This document shows positions 41,867 through 51,048 of a stretch of 64,000 nucleotides of DNA, piece by piece. Within the stretch, counting starts at the first letter, position 1. Each line of letters opens with the position of its first letter. The notes under the pieces are model-generated. The model was given only the letters and a program-made list of their open reading frames with translations. It was not told where the DNA came from and ran no database searches. The position numbers and the translations under genes were made by a program. This DNA is from Halapricum hydrolyticum (GTDB taxonomy: Archaea; Halobacteriota; Halobacteria; Halobacteriales; Haloarculaceae), in the NCBI RefSeq assembly GCF_025517535.1, contig NZ_JAOPKC010000005.1, forward strand, positions 1-64,000, given 5' to 3'.

Positions 41867-42979
41867 CTACTGACCGTCGTCCAGGACGGCCCGGAACCGC
41901 TTCCCGGCGTCGGTATCGGTCTCGATCGCGGTTTCGATCCGATCGGAGCACCAGCCGTCGTCGAGATAGCGTTCGTACACCGGGAGCCGCTCCGACAGCG
42001 GGACGCCGGCCTCGGCTGCGATCTCCCTGAGCCGGTCGACGGCGGGCCAGGCGTGCTCGGGATTGATGTGGTCGTCAGTGACCGGCGAGACGCCACCCAG
42101 GTCGTCGACGCCACAGTCCAGCAACTCGGGGACGGGCGCGAGATTCGGTGGCGACTGGACGCTGACTTCCGGGGGTAGCGCGGCACGAGCCATCGCCGTC
42201 GCCCGCCGCATCGTCGCCAGATCCGGCGAGCCGCTGTCCCAGCGCTCGTTTTCGACGACCGGCTGGACGATCACTTCCTGGACGTGCCCGTGTCGCTCGT
42301 GCAACTCCCGAATGGCCAGGAGACTCTCGGCGCGGTCGCGCCAGTCCTCGCCGATCCCGACGAGGATGCCGGTCGTGAACGGCACCCCCAGCTCGCCGGC
42401 GGTCCGGATCGTCGCCAGCCGCTGGCCGGGGGACTTCGATCGCGGACCGGCGTGGGCCCGGACGTCCGCCGTCGTCTCCAGCATCACGCCCATCGAGGCG
42501 TTCACGTCCGCCACCTGGCTCATCTGCTCGCGCGTCTGATCGCCCGGGTTCGCGTGGGGCAACAGCCCCTCTTCGAGGGCGATCTCCGAGACCGCTCGCA
42601 GGTACTCGTGGATAGAATCGTATCCCCACGCTTCCAGCTGCCTGTGGATCGCTGTGTAGCGCTCGTCGGGATCATCGCCGAAAGTAAAAAGCGCCTCCGT
42701 ACAGCCCGCCTCGGCGCCGGTCCGGCAGATATCCCGGACTTCCTCGGCCGATAGAAGCGAGGCCTGTCCCGGGGGGTCGTAGTAGGTGCAGTAAGTGCAG
42801 GTGTACCGACAGGCCGTCGTCAGCGGGACAAAGACGTTTCGAGCGAAGGTCAACTCGTCGGCTGCCTCGACGTCTGCCGGCGTGACCGACAGCAGGCGCT
42901 CGACCTCCTGTCGATCGATGTCGACGTTCACGCCGTGGGACTCGGCCCCTGGAATCACATCGAACGATATCCGACTCAC
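41867..42979 (-). CDS. cofG: CofG, F420 chromophore (FO) synthase radical SAM subunit
   Basis: 370 residues from the GTG at 42979; an ATG at 43033 gives a longer N terminus (MAVATRP) and is also possible. The radical SAM cluster is CRYTCTYC (C57, C61, C64), with VDIGxxP-type strand and barrel segments (LLPHANPGD, GVMLETTADVRAH, ILVGIGEDWRDR). With CofH it builds 7,8-didemethyl-8-hydroxy-5-deazariboflavin from a tyrosine-derived radical and a ribitylamino-uracil. CofH is not in the window. cofC is 1.9 kb away on the same strand, so F420 synthesis genes cluster here. A T-rich promoter-like patch precedes the GTG. Confidence 0.92.
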   Translation of the reverse strand: MSRISFDVIPGAESHGVNVDIDRQEVERLLSVTPADVEAADELTFARNVFVPLTTACRYTCTYCTYYDPPGQASLLSAEEVRDICRTGAEAGCTEALFTFGDDPDERYTAIHRQLEAWGYDSIHEYLRAVSEIALEEGLLPHANPGDQTREQMSQVADVNASMGVMLETTADVRAHAGPRSKSPGQRLATIRTAGELGVPFTTGILVGIGEDWRDRAESLLAIRELHERHGHVQEVIVQPVVENERWDSGSPDLATMRRATAMARAALPPEVSVQSPPNLAPVPELLDCGVDDLGGVSPVTDDHINPEHAWPAVDRLREIAAEAGVPLSERLPVYERYLDDGWCSDRIETAIETDTDAGKRFRAVLDDGQ

Positions 42980-43037
42980 GGGGAAAAGCGTACCGTCACT
43001 GGTCGATATTTCCGGTCTCGTGGCGACCGCCACCCCG

Positions 43038-44240
43038 CTACGACGATCGAGGCATCCGCGTCGTGAGGGCGACGATGAGCACCATCAGCCCGGCGAGGAC
43101 GACATACCCTGCGTCGAAGTATCCCCGGTCGGCGAGCGATCCGAACGCGACCGGTCCGAGCGCTCCCAGCGACGCCGCCGTCGTCCGGACGACGCCGAGT
43201 CCCGTCCCCCGGATGTCTTCGGGAATCGCGTCGGCGAGATACGATTGCGTGATCGCCCCGGAACCGAGCATCGTGCTGACCAGCGCCGTGAGCGCGACGA
43301 TCGGCCAAAAACCGTCCAGGAACGGGAGCGCGGCCAGTCCCGCGACCGGGCCGATCAACACGGAAAGCAGCGACGTGCGCATCCCGAAGCGGTCGTAGGC
43401 GGTCCCGGCGATCGGCTTCACGACGACGCCGAAGCCGAAAAACAGTGCGAAGACCGCACCTGCAACGCTTTCGGAAAACCCCTTCACTTCGACGAGATAC
43501 GTCGGATAGAACCCTGTGAACGACTGCCAGACGAGGATGTAGAAGAAAAGCACGACTGTCACGAGTGCCATCGTTCGGGTGCGCAACACCGCGAACACGT
43601 CCCGCGCCAGTTCGGCCGAGATCCCGTCACGCCCCGAGTCCGTGCCGCCGTCGGGGACGACCACCCAGACGACTGTTGCGAGTACGAGAAAGACCGGAAC
43701 GAGCGCACCCAGGCCGAGTTGCCAGGCGGCGCCGGCGGCGACGAATCCGATCGCGGGCGGGAGTACTGTCTGTCCGACGTCACCGGTCGCCATCGTCATC
43801 CCCAGTGCGCGCCCGACCGAATCGGGGTAGATCGACGACAGGACGGTGATGCGGGCGATCGGATACAGCGAGAGCCCGATGCCGACGAGTCCGGTCGCGA
43901 GAAAGACGACGGTCGGCCCGGGGGCCAGCACGACGGCCGTCAGCGCGGCTGCGACGACACTGAGACCGGCGGTCAGGACGCGCCGCTCGCTGTAGCGGTC
44001 GGCCAGGATCCCGCCTGGCAACTGTCCGATGGCCGAGCCGAGCCACAGGATCGTCACGAGCAGCCCCGCGACCGACAGCGAGAGCCCGTACTCCGCCCGG
44101 AAGTACGGCAACAGGACCGGGTAGGTCATCCGCGTCCCGACGAGCAGTCCCCAGCCCGACGCGATCGCGACCAGGATCCGACCGTGACCCTCGCCACGCA
44201 ACGCTCCCACGGACTGCCGGACCGACTGGAGAGGATTCAT
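43038..44240 (-). CDS. MFS transporter
   Basis: 400 residues, about twelve membrane segments in two halves. An MFS motif A-like turn is visible after the second segment: GGILADRYSERRVLT. The fourth and fifth segments carry GLVGIGLSLYPIARITV. The protein lacks a large loop and fits the 400-residue proton/drug antiporter size. Family knowledge predicts an uptake or efflux role; the substrate is unknown. It lies between cofG and gtrA, 58 bases before the cofG GTG (four bases before the ATG alternative). It could be in the same message, but is separated from gtrA by 179 bases. Confidence 0.88.
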   Translation of the reverse strand: MNPLQSVRQSVGALRGEGHGRILVAIASGWGLLVGTRMTYPVLLPYFRAEYGLSLSVAGLLVTILWLGSAIGQLPGGILADRYSERRVLTAGLSVVAAALTAVVLAPGPTVVFLATGLVGIGLSLYPIARITVLSSIYPDSVGRALGMTMATGDVGQTVLPPAIGFVAAGAAWQLGLGALVPVFLVLATVVWVVVPDGGTDSGRDGISAELARDVFAVLRTRTMALVTVVLFFYILVWQSFTGFYPTYLVEVKGFSESVAGAVFALFFGFGVVVKPIAGTAYDRFGMRTSLLSVLIGPVAGLAALPFLDGFWPIVALTALVSTMLGSGAITQSYLADAIPEDIRGTGLGVVRTTAASLGALGPVAFGSLADRGYFDAGYVVLAGLMVLIVALTTRMPRSS

Positions 44241-44419
44241 CGAGGACTGACCGTTCGAACCAGTGCCTCAAAGGGCGTTCCGTTCGCCGCCCGTCTGGGA
44301 GACAAACCCACACGCCAGTATCAACGACGCCCCTGCTTTCGAGCGGCCGTGACAGCGACGATCCTTCGACGCCGGTATCGACGATCCCCGCCTTCAAGCA
44401 GGCATATCACTGCGACTGA

Positions 44420-44863
44420 TCAGTTCCGGTGGACGCGCCAGGTGAGCAGGCTCTCGAAGGCGTAGTTGACGAAGAAGCCGACGCCGATCCCGATGGCGTT
44501 GGCGAGTGGATACCAGAGGCCCGCGACTTCCGTGAGGACGACCAGGACGGTCGTCGCAGTCGCCAGCCCGCCGAGGCGGACACCGTTCGACGTTCCCAGT
44601 CGCCGGAGCCGGGCACGGAGCGACGTCTTTCCGAACGACGAGAACGTCCACCGCTCGTTGATGACGAACATCACGAGATACGAGATCTCCGCGCCCGTCA
44701 GCTTCGAGACGACCAGCGGCAGGCCCACGACGCTGTGAAAGACGACGAGCAGCGACATGTCGACGCTCGCGCCGATCGTCCCGACCGCGATGAACTGCAG
44801 GAGCCGGTCGGCTGTGGCCAGACTGCGGAGTCGGTCTCGGAACGGGATCGAGAGCATATTCAT
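44420..44863 (-). CDS. GtrA-family membrane protein
   Basis: 147 residues with four hydrophobic helices: FIAVGTIGASVDMSLLVVFHSVV, the LVMFVINERWTFSSF region, GGLATATTVLVVLTEVAGL and NAIGIGVGFFVNYAFESLLTWRV. The GtrA motif (an Asn-Phe/Tyr pair with NYxxxxxWxF-like end, here NYAFESLLTWRVH) is present. GtrA proteins flip polyprenyl-linked sugars or serve in cell-surface glycan synthesis. Its ATG overlaps the stop of cofC by ATGA, so it is translated with the F420 gene. The link between a glycan flippase and F420 is unexplained. Confidence 0.85.
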   Translation of the reverse strand: MNMLSIPFRDRLRSLATADRLLQFIAVGTIGASVDMSLLVVFHSVVGLPLVVSKLTGAEISYLVMFVINERWTFSSFGKTSLRARLRRLGTSNGVRLGGLATATTVLVVLTEVAGLWYPLANAIGIGVGFFVNYAFESLLTWRVHRN

Positions 44864-45474
44864 TCACTTCTTTCCACGGTCGCTCGTCCGCCGGAGACCG
44901 TCACGCTGACAGCGTGATCTCGGAGCCAGCCGGCCGTCTCGCCCTCGCCGTGGAGCAACACCTCGACCAGGTCGGTCGGTTCGTCGACGTCCGTCGCGAG
45001 CCGAAACGAGTCGATAGCGGTCGTTTCGGTCCCGATATCGGCGGCCCGCTCGCGATGATCGCGGATCGAGACGCCGTGGTAGTCCACGCGAAAGTCGGGG
45101 TGGCGCGCGAGGACGACGTTCGTCCCGCCACCACGCCCTGCCACGAAGACGACCTCGCCGTCGGCTTCGAAGACTCGGTCCAGCGCTTCGGGAGTCGCCA
45201 GTGCGAGATCCGCCATGACCACTGCCACGGCCCCGTCACGATCCGCAAGCACCGCGTTGACGGCGTCACTCAACGGCTGATCGTCGACGCGGACGGGCCA
45301 CTCGGCGTCGAGATCGGCCGTCGACAGGACAGTCGGCTCGTGACCCGTCTTCGCGATCGCTGTACAGACGGTCTCGAGCATCACACGCGCGAACTCGCGA
45401 CGCTCGTTGGAGTCGAGAACGGGGGAAAGACGGGTTTTCGGCTCGCGAGCGTCGAACGGGACGACGACGTGCAT
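44860..45474 (-). CDS. cofC: CofC, 2-phospho-L-lactate guanylyltransferase
   Basis: A 204-residue nucleotidyltransferase of F420 synthesis, joining 2-phospho-lactate (or phosphoenolpyruvate) to GTP. The family signatures are VVVPFDAREPKTRLSPVLD at the N terminus, VVMADLALATPEAL and VFVAGRGGGTNVVLARHPDF, with the substrate pocket on FRVDYHGVS. The length is typical. Its ATG overlaps the stop of the membrane-anchored protein by one base (TAATG) and its stop overlaps gtrA by ATGA, so four genes from cetZ to gtrA are joined end to end. It pairs with cofG 1.9 kb downstream. Confidence 0.92.
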   Translation of the reverse strand: MHVVVPFDAREPKTRLSPVLDSNERREFARVMLETVCTAIAKTGHEPTVLSTADLDAEWPVRVDDQPLSDAVNAVLADRDGAVAVVMADLALATPEALDRVFEADGEVVFVAGRGGGTNVVLARHPDFRVDYHGVSIRDHRERAADIGTETTAIDSFRLATDVDEPTDLVEVLLHGEGETAGWLRDHAVSVTVSGGRATVERSE

Positions 45475-46256
45475 TACCGGAGCTTGTCGTAGTCGTCCCG
45501 CTGGCTGCGATAGTAGTAGATGCCGCCACCGATCAGCGCGATGAGGACGAGCACGCCGACACCGTACAGGAGGAGTCGCATCGTGTCCTGGGACTGGGAG
45601 GCGTTCTTGGCGGTCTGTTCGGCGTCCTCAGCGTTGCTGACCGCCCGGTCGAATTCGCCCTCGTTGAACCAGTCGATCGCGTTCTGCAGGTCAGATTCCG
45701 CGTCGGCGCTGTCCGCGTCGTTGACGGCTGCTTCGGCACTCTCGATGGTCTGGCGTGCGTTCCGGCTCTCCTCGGTGTAGTGGTGTACTTCGGCAGTTTC
45801 GATGGCGCTTTCGCCGTCACCGATCATTTTTATCAGCTCGGCAGCCTCGAACGACTGCGGTGGCTGATAGGAGAACGTCTCGACTGCGGGCGCGTCGCCG
45901 GTTATCGAGACGGTGATCGACTCGAAGTTATCGCTGTCGGAGACCTCGAGTTCGAACTCCGATTCGCCTTCGTAGCTCTCCTCGACGGCTGTCCCGTTCG
46001 GGTAGGTCTGGGTCACCTGCCAGCCCGTGACGTTCTCAAGCTGAGTCGCTCCCCGGAGCGTCCAGTCGCTGTCGGGTTCATACAGCTCTGTGATCGTGAC
46101 TTCGACAGTGACCTCCTCGCCGACCTGCGCCTCGTCCGGCGCGGAGATATCAGACGCCTCTACAGCCGCGGCAGTGCCGACGACTGCCGCCGCCGCGATC
46201 AAAAGCGCTACCAGTGCCGCCGTACCCTTAGAAGAGGGGATCGAGTTCATCTTCAT
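45474..46256 (-). CDS. Exported membrane-anchored protein overlapping cetZ
   Basis: 260 residues. The N terminus holds a signal peptide (AALVALLIAAAAVVGTAAA), the C terminus a membrane anchor (LLLYGVGVLVLIALIGGGIYYY) with a short basic tail, so most of the protein is outside. The outer part has a beta domain (about 30-135, with EEVTVEVTITEL) and an alpha-helical coiled stretch (about 140-225, rich in AE, AAV and NAID repeats). The start overlaps the 3' end of cetZ by 29 bases in another frame; an ATG two codons further in would reduce the overlap to 23. The role is unknown, but the coupling to cetZ suggests an envelope partner in cell shape. Confidence 0.75.
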   Translation of the reverse strand: MKMNSIPSSKGTAALVALLIAAAAVVGTAAAVEASDISAPDEAQVGEEVTVEVTITELYEPDSDWTLRGATQLENVTGWQVTQTYPNGTAVEESYEGESEFELEVSDSDNFESITVSITGDAPAVETFSYQPPQSFEAAELIKMIGDGESAIETAEVHHYTEESRNARQTIESAEAAVNDADSADAESDLQNAIDWFNEGEFDRAVSNAEDAEQTAKNASQSQDTMRLLLYGVGVLVLIALIGGGIYYYRSQRDDYDKLR

Positions 46257-47406
46257 CGTCTTCGACCAACTGCTCTAAGTTTTCTTCGCTTTCGGCGCGG
46301 ATCTCGTCGATGTTCTCCTGGGCCTCGATGGCCACCTGCTGGAGTTCCTTGATGCGCGGGACGTTGTGGACGCCCGACAGCAGGATGACGCTGGCCACGT
46401 ACGAGGAATCGGAGACGGGATAGTCCCCACCACGGACCTCCATGCTGCCGGTCTGTTCTTCGAGCCACTTGCGACCGCGCTCGATTCCCTTCCGGTTGAG
46501 CTGCGTTGGTGGTCCCGACAGCACGAGTAGCGCGCGCTCTGCCCCGTCGATTTCACAGGGCAGCGTCAGTCGGCCGAGTGCGGCCTTCCGGACCAGTGAC
46601 GTGATCCGGTTGGTCGTGTTCGCCGCGTCCATACTGTCGCTTGCGCCGTCACTCTTGAACCGCGAGAGCAGCCCGCTGCTCGAATCGTCGGTTACCTGCT
46701 CGGCAGCGTAGCCGACCGTCGAGACGCCGCCTGAGGCGAGCGTGTTGACGATCTCGCTGGAGTCGACGACGCTCTCGGCGACTTCACTGCCGCCGGTGAC
46801 CTCGCCCGCGCCGAAGAGGATCCCGAACCGTTTGACGATCTCGTCGTTGATCTCCTCGTAGCCGCTCTCCATGGACTCGCCGGTCTTGCGCCAGGCGTCG
46901 TTGTCGAACACCAGCAGGTTGTCGACCTCGCGGACGAACGTCTGGAAGGACCGTGCGGCGTTGAGCGTGTAGATCCCACCCTCGTCGCTAGAGGGCAGGA
47001 TTCCCAGGCCGTACACCGGCTCGGTGTAGATCCGCTTGAGGTGTTTCGCCAGGACCGGCGATCCACCCGACCCGGTTCCACCACCGAGACCGGCGATAAT
47101 GAGGAACGCGTCGATCTCGTGGACCGGGATGTTGTCGATGACGCTCTGGACCTCGTCGATGTCCTCCTCGGCGATCTCCGCGCCGAGTTCGTTGTCGGCG
47201 CCCACGCCGTGACCTTTCACGCGTGTCTGGCCGATCAATACCCGATTCTCCTCCGGAACGCGTTCGAGCCCAAGCAGGTCAGCCTTCGCCGTGTTGACCG
47301 CCACGGCCGAGCGGACGATTCCGCTTCCTGTCCGATCGTCGTACTCTAGGAACTTGTCGACGATCTTCCCGCCGGCCTGCCCGAAGCCAATCATCGCGAG
47401 CTTCAT
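46228..47406 (-). CDS. cetZ: CetZ, tubulin-superfamily cell-shape GTPase
   Basis: 392 residues from the ATG at 47406 (MKLAMIGFGQAGGKIVDKF); an upstream in-frame extension is rejected. The tubulin/FtsZ GTP-binding signature is GLGGGTGSGGS (107-116), preceded by the FtsZ-like strand start and followed by a CetZ-type acidic C terminus (EDELDPLF). CetZ proteins polymerise and control rod shape, motility and cell-surface architecture in haloarchaea; CetZ1 loci often sit beside cofC and cofG, as here. The last codons overlap the downstream exported-protein gene. Two promoter-like elements and a palindrome lie upstream. Confidence 0.88.
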   Translation of the reverse strand: MKLAMIGFGQAGGKIVDKFLEYDDRTGSGIVRSAVAVNTAKADLLGLERVPEENRVLIGQTRVKGHGVGADNELGAEIAEEDIDEVQSVIDNIPVHEIDAFLIIAGLGGGTGSGGSPVLAKHLKRIYTEPVYGLGILPSSDEGGIYTLNAARSFQTFVREVDNLLVFDNDAWRKTGESMESGYEEINDEIVKRFGILFGAGEVTGGSEVAESVVDSSEIVNTLASGGVSTVGYAAEQVTDDSSSGLLSRFKSDGASDSMDAANTTNRITSLVRKAALGRLTLPCEIDGAERALLVLSGPPTQLNRKGIERGRKWLEEQTGSMEVRGGDYPVSDSSYVASVILLSGVHNVPRIKELQQVAIEAQENIDEIRAESEENLEQLVEDDEDELDPLF

Positions 47407-47431
47407 AGCTGTCTCTCGACGCGAAAAGAAA

Positions 47432-47450
47432 CGTATAACCATTAAAAGCC
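47432..47450 (-). promoter_or_regulatory. Promoter of cetZ
   Basis: Read on the minus strand, GGCTTTTAATGG and TTATAC lie 30-45 bases before the ATG at 47406. TTATAC (47433-47438) is at the leaderless distance; the TTTTAA box further up would leave a short leader. One of them is the likely TATA. Confidence 0.5.
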
Positions 47451-47484
47451 TTGTGCCCGACTATCATTTCTAAGAACAGCGATA

Positions 47485-47501
47485 GTGTGTAAATAACACA
47501 C
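47485..47501. promoter_or_regulatory. Palindromic operator candidate upstream of cetZ
   Basis: GTGTGTAAATAACACAC: two perfect six-base arms around a five-base centre, about 80 bases before the cetZ ATG and 35 bases upstream of its TATA. The position suits an activator or repressor binding as a dimer. Confidence 0.5.
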
Positions 47502-47553
47502 AACGAGGTAAGAGAGGCTTAACTGACATGATCGCGGAGTCACGGCTCAGGAA

Positions 47554-48459
47554 TCAGTCGCTCTCGAGATACTCCGCGAACGTGGTCAGCGCCCCGGGGT
47601 CGATCCCGAACGCGTCGAGGTCGTTGTCGTCGGTCGTATTGTCGAACTGCAACGATCGGTACTGGTCGGCCCCCATCGGGAAGCCGGGAACGACGCCGAG
47701 CGTCTTCAGTCCGATGCCGGCCAGCCCCATCGGGAGGTTGACGATCTTGATCGAGCGGCCCTCGCTCTCGTAGACCAGTTCCGTGATCTCCCGGAGCGTC
47801 AGCACCTCCGGGCCGCCGAGTTCGTAGGTCTCGCCCGCGTGTGCCTCGTCGACGACCGCGTCGGCGAGCATCGGGGCTAGGTCGCCGACCCAGATCGGCT
47901 GGAATCGCGTGTGCGTCCCGCCGCCAGGGAGCGGATAGATCGGCACGCCCGGCGCGAACAGCTTCTTCAGACGCTTGGTGAAGCTGACGAACTCTCCACC
48001 CTCGCCGAAGATGACCGACGGCCGGACGATCGTCCACTCCAGGTCCGACTCCCGAACGACTTCTTCGGCGCGTCCTTTCGCCCGGATGTAGTGTGTCGGG
48101 CCGTTGGGGTCGGCACCGAGCGCGCTCATCTGGAGGATCCGATCGACGCCCGCCTCTTCAGCGGCTGTGACGACGTTTTCGGTGCCGCCGAGATGGATCC
48201 GTTCGTGCATCCTGTCGCCACCGCTGGGCGTGAAAAGCGGGGATAGCGCCACGAGGTTGACCACGCCGTTGACGTCCTCGAACGCGCCGTCCAGCGAATC
48301 GGGATCAGTCACGTCGCCACGGACGGTCTCGACATCGTCGGGTAACACCGACGGGTCCGGATCCCGGGAGAGGCTCACCACGTCGTGGTTGCGATCGGTC
48401 AGTTCGGCGCACAGGTGACGGCCGACGAAGCCGTCACCGCCGGTTACGAGGACGCGCAT
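47554..48459 (-). CDS. NAD-binding epimerase/dehydratase-like protein (NDUFA9 type)
   Basis: 301 residues from the ATG at 48459 (MRVLVTGGDGFVGRHLCAEL). The extended-SDR Rossmann motif GGDGFVG is clear, followed by VRGDVTDPDSL, VVNLVALS and the Tyr/Lys region (THYIRAKGRAEE) in which YxxxK of true SDRs is YIRAK. The middle IVRPSVIFGEGGEFV and later GGGTHTRFQPIWVGDL resemble the complex I assembly/NDUFA9 subfamily. It probably binds NAD(P)H; a sugar-epimerase role is less likely. It is divergent from tmk across about 220 bases. Confidence 0.82.
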   Translation of the reverse strand: MRVLVTGGDGFVGRHLCAELTDRNHDVVSLSRDPDPSVLPDDVETVRGDVTDPDSLDGAFEDVNGVVNLVALSPLFTPSGGDRMHERIHLGGTENVVTAAEEAGVDRILQMSALGADPNGPTHYIRAKGRAEEVVRESDLEWTIVRPSVIFGEGGEFVSFTKRLKKLFAPGVPIYPLPGGGTHTRFQPIWVGDLAPMLADAVVDEAHAGETYELGGPEVLTLREITELVYESEGRSIKIVNLPMGLAGIGLKTLGVVPGFPMGADQYRSLQFDNTTDDNDLDAFGIDPGALTTFAEYLESD

Positions 48460-48564
48460 GTCGATATACAAGGTCGGATCCTTGATAAATCCCTGCCGCA
48501 ACCGGTTCGGTCGCCGGGCGTTGAAACCGTCCACGGATGTGACCGCCCGGGCTGATAGTGATTA

Positions 48565-48609
48565 CTGTAACGATTTACCGGTGCGACCGCACTACATCGT
48601 GCGGTCGAC
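48565..48609. repeat. Hairpin element A, shared with 54250-54294
   Basis: CTGTAAC, then five bases, then ACCGGTGCGACCGC, a short spacer and TGCGGTCGACC. GACCGCAC (48585-48592) pairs with GTGCGGTC (48599-48606). The same ordered blocks recur upstream of purS. It lies upstream of tmk. Confidence 0.6.
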
Positions 48610-48681
48610 CTGGAACAGACTTACAGTACTCACTACGAGGGCAAGCGCGGCGTTTACGGGCCGGGGCCGCGAGGTGCGGAT

Positions 48682-49272
48682 ATGCTCGTCACGCTGGAAG
48701 GAATCGACGGCAGCGGCAAAACGAGTGCCTGGGAGGCGCTTCGAGACGCCGGGCTGGGCGTCGAGACGACGTTCACGCGCGAACCGACCGAGTCGTGGTA
48801 CGGCGAGGCCGTCGCCCGCTCGATCGCCGACGACGACGCCGATCCGCTCGCCGAACTGTTCCTCTACACGGCCGATCACGCCGACCACCTCTCGCGCGTC
48901 GTCCGGCCCGCGCTCGACCGGGGCGATGTCGTGATCTCCGACCGCTACGCCGACTCACGGTACGCCTACCAGGGTGCGACGCTTTCTGACCACCCCGAAC
49001 TGGATGATCCGCTCGCGTTCGTCCGCGAGATCCACGACCCCTGGACGCGCCCGCCGGATCTGACGATCTATCTGGACGTCTCGCCGGCCGTCGGAGCCGA
49101 GCGAGCGGGTGCGACCAACAAGTTCGAACAGACGGACTATCTCCGGTCGGTCGCCGCAAACTACGAACGGCTAATCGAGACCGAGCCCGATCGGTTCGTC
49201 CGGATCGACGCCGAACGGCCGCCCGACACCGTCCGGCAGGATGTCCTCGAGACCGTCCGCGAACGGCTCTGA
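48682..49272 (+). CDS. tmk: Thymidylate kinase
   Basis: 196 residues. The P-loop is EGIDGSGKTS (residues 6-15), followed by TFTREPTESWYGEAVA (the DRE/DRY-like substrate loop has TREPT), LYTADHADHLSRVVRPAL, VISDRYADSRYAYQG and the lid region (VSPAVGAERAGATNKFEQ). It phosphorylates dTMP to dTDP with ATP. The length is normal. It lies alone on its strand, with its promoter probably at the T-rich GCGTTTACG about 30 bases upstream. The nearest downstream region (49273-49701) carries no gene. Confidence 0.93.
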   Translation: MLVTLEGIDGSGKTSAWEALRDAGLGVETTFTREPTESWYGEAVARSIADDDADPLAELFLYTADHADHLSRVVRPALDRGDVVISDRYADSRYAYQGATLSDHPELDDPLAFVREIHDPWTRPPDLTIYLDVSPAVGAERAGATNKFEQTDYLRSVAANYERLIETEPDRFVRIDAERPPDTVRQDVLETVRERL

Positions 49273-49701
49273 TTGCCGAGCCCAGCTTTCTCTCCATACA
49301 TTTGCGAGGGAAGGTGAGCCCACGTCAAAGAAGGTCTCCTGCTATGGTCTGTGCGAGAACGGTCGTTAGTTCCGGTCGAATGGAGGGTACTCTGAGAGGT
49401 CCTAGAGGCTTCGGTCTCGTCTGTCCGCAGATGAATCTGGCAGGCGAGCGTCATCAACTGCGTAATGACTTGGATGTCTCCCTCGAAGAACCAGCTGAGA
49501 CGATAGACGAGTTCGGCTTCGGTCTTTGACTGGTCGTCGTGTCCTGCGCTCGCCTCTGGTCCCGACTTTCCCCTTAGACCGCTTGATTTTCTGAACTCCC
49601 AGACGACCACGATAATGATCGCCTCGATGTGAAGCCTGTTCTACCGGAAAGATTGGCCCCCATACATAACGCTTATGCCCACATGATTCTCAAGTGACAT
49701 C
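49273..49701. other. Non-coding interval after tmk
   Basis: 429 bases with no convincing gene. A minus-strand frame at 49161-49610 overlaps tmk and has poor halophile codon character. A CTTATG element at 49672-49677 is at leaderless distance from the subtilase ATG at 49702. Confidence 0.45.
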
Positions 49702-51048
49702 ATGGTACACAGTACCAGACGAGACGTTCTCAAGATAAGCGGAGCATTGCTCGGGGGGATCGCGGTCGGGACTACGGTTACGGCGGCGACTTCGACGGAC
49801 CGGTTCATCGTCCAAACCAAGGGGCGCGGGTTGCCGAAGAGCATCGAGGTGGTCCACGAGATGCCGGGGACCGACCTGGCAGCCGTTTCCGGAACTGAGG
49901 GAGCGCTGCAGTCGTCGAGGGGGGTGCGAGGATTCGCGCCGGACGTCGAGTTCGAACTGAACGAGCCGCCGGTGAACGCGGAGGTGCCGTCCTTCGACGC
50001 CTCGGACTACGAGGGCCAGCCCGGTGACTTCCTGCAGTGGGACAAGGCTGCCCTGAACGTCCCAGTGGCCCACGAGACGACAGAGGGTGAAGGCACACGC
50101 GTCGCCGTCATCGATTCCGGCGTACTGGAGACCCACCCGGACCTCGCCGGACCGCTGAACCTCGATCTCTCGCGGAACTTCACCGACGACGGCGGCGACC
50201 ACAATCCCGTCGGCGGCGACGACCACGGCACCCACGTCGCTGGCATCGTCGCCGCAGACAACGGGGGCGGTATAGGGGTCAACGGCACGGCACCAAAGAC
50301 CGACCTGGTGGACTGCCGCGTGTTCTCCGGGCCGACCGCGTCGTTCGCTGACATCCTCGCGGCGGTCGTCTACAGCGCGAACATCGACGCGGACGTGGCG
50401 AATCTCTCGCTGGGGGCGTATCCGGTCCCGCGGCAGGGCCTCGGCGAGTTCTATGGGAAGGTGCTCAACAGCGCGATGACCTACGCGAACAAGGAGGGAA
50501 CCCTGCTGGTCATCGCTGCCGGGAACGACAGCGCCGACCTCCAGCACGACAAGAACTTCATCAGCCTGCCGAACGAGGGGGCACAGGCGCTGTCGGTATC
50601 TGCGACCGGCCCAATCGGCTACGGCTGGGACGCCGATGGCGACGGCGAGGTGACGGATCTCGCCGCCCCGCCTGAGAGCCCGGCGTTCTACACGAACTAC
50701 GGCACCAACGCCGTCACACTCGCTGCGCCGGGCGGTGATGCTGACTCCGACGCCATTGGAACCGGCGTTCCGTGGTTCAACGACCTCGTATTCAATACGG
50801 TGTTTACCTATGAGGACACCGACGGCGACGACGAACCCGATACCCAGGTGCCCGGCTACGGCTGGAAGGCCGGCACTTCGATGGCCGCGCCGAACGTCGC
50901 CGGCGCCGCGGCGCTGGTCAAGAGCGCGAACCCGAACTACAACGCCAGCCAAGTCGAGTCAGCGCTCAAGCGAGCCGCCGATGTCCCCAAGGGTTACGAC
51001 AAGACGTTCTACGGCAGCGGCTACCTGAACCTCCTCGACGCGCTGTAG
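49702..51048 (+). CDS. Tat-exported subtilisin-like serine protease (halolysin-like)
   Basis: 448 residues. A Tat signal (TRRDVLKISGALLGGIAVG) is followed by a propeptide and the S8 domain. The catalytic triad is Asp138 in VAVIDSGV, His175 in DHGTHVAGIVA and Ser393 in GTSMAAPNVAG, with the oxyanion Asn in AAGNDSAD. The gene has a leaderless-position promoter. The protease would be folded in the cytoplasm and exported by Tat, as known for halolysins. The C-terminal extension seen in some halolysins is missing, so the product is compact. Its DTDGDDEPDTQVP insert near 370 is a calcium-type acidic loop. Confidence 0.9.
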   Translation: MVHSTRRDVLKISGALLGGIAVGTTVTAATSTDRFIVQTKGRGLPKSIEVVHEMPGTDLAAVSGTEGALQSSRGVRGFAPDVEFELNEPPVNAEVPSFDASDYEGQPGDFLQWDKAALNVPVAHETTEGEGTRVAVIDSGVLETHPDLAGPLNLDLSRNFTDDGGDHNPVGGDDHGTHVAGIVAADNGGGIGVNGTAPKTDLVDCRVFSGPTASFADILAAVVYSANIDADVANLSLGAYPVPRQGLGEFYGKVLNSAMTYANKEGTLLVIAAGNDSADLQHDKNFISLPNEGAQALSVSATGPIGYGWDADGDGEVTDLAAPPESPAFYTNYGTNAVTLAAPGGDADSDAIGTGVPWFNDLVFNTVFTYEDTDGDDEPDTQVPGYGWKAGTSMAAPNVAGAAALVKSANPNYNASQVESALKRAADVPKGYDKTFYGSGYLNLLDAL

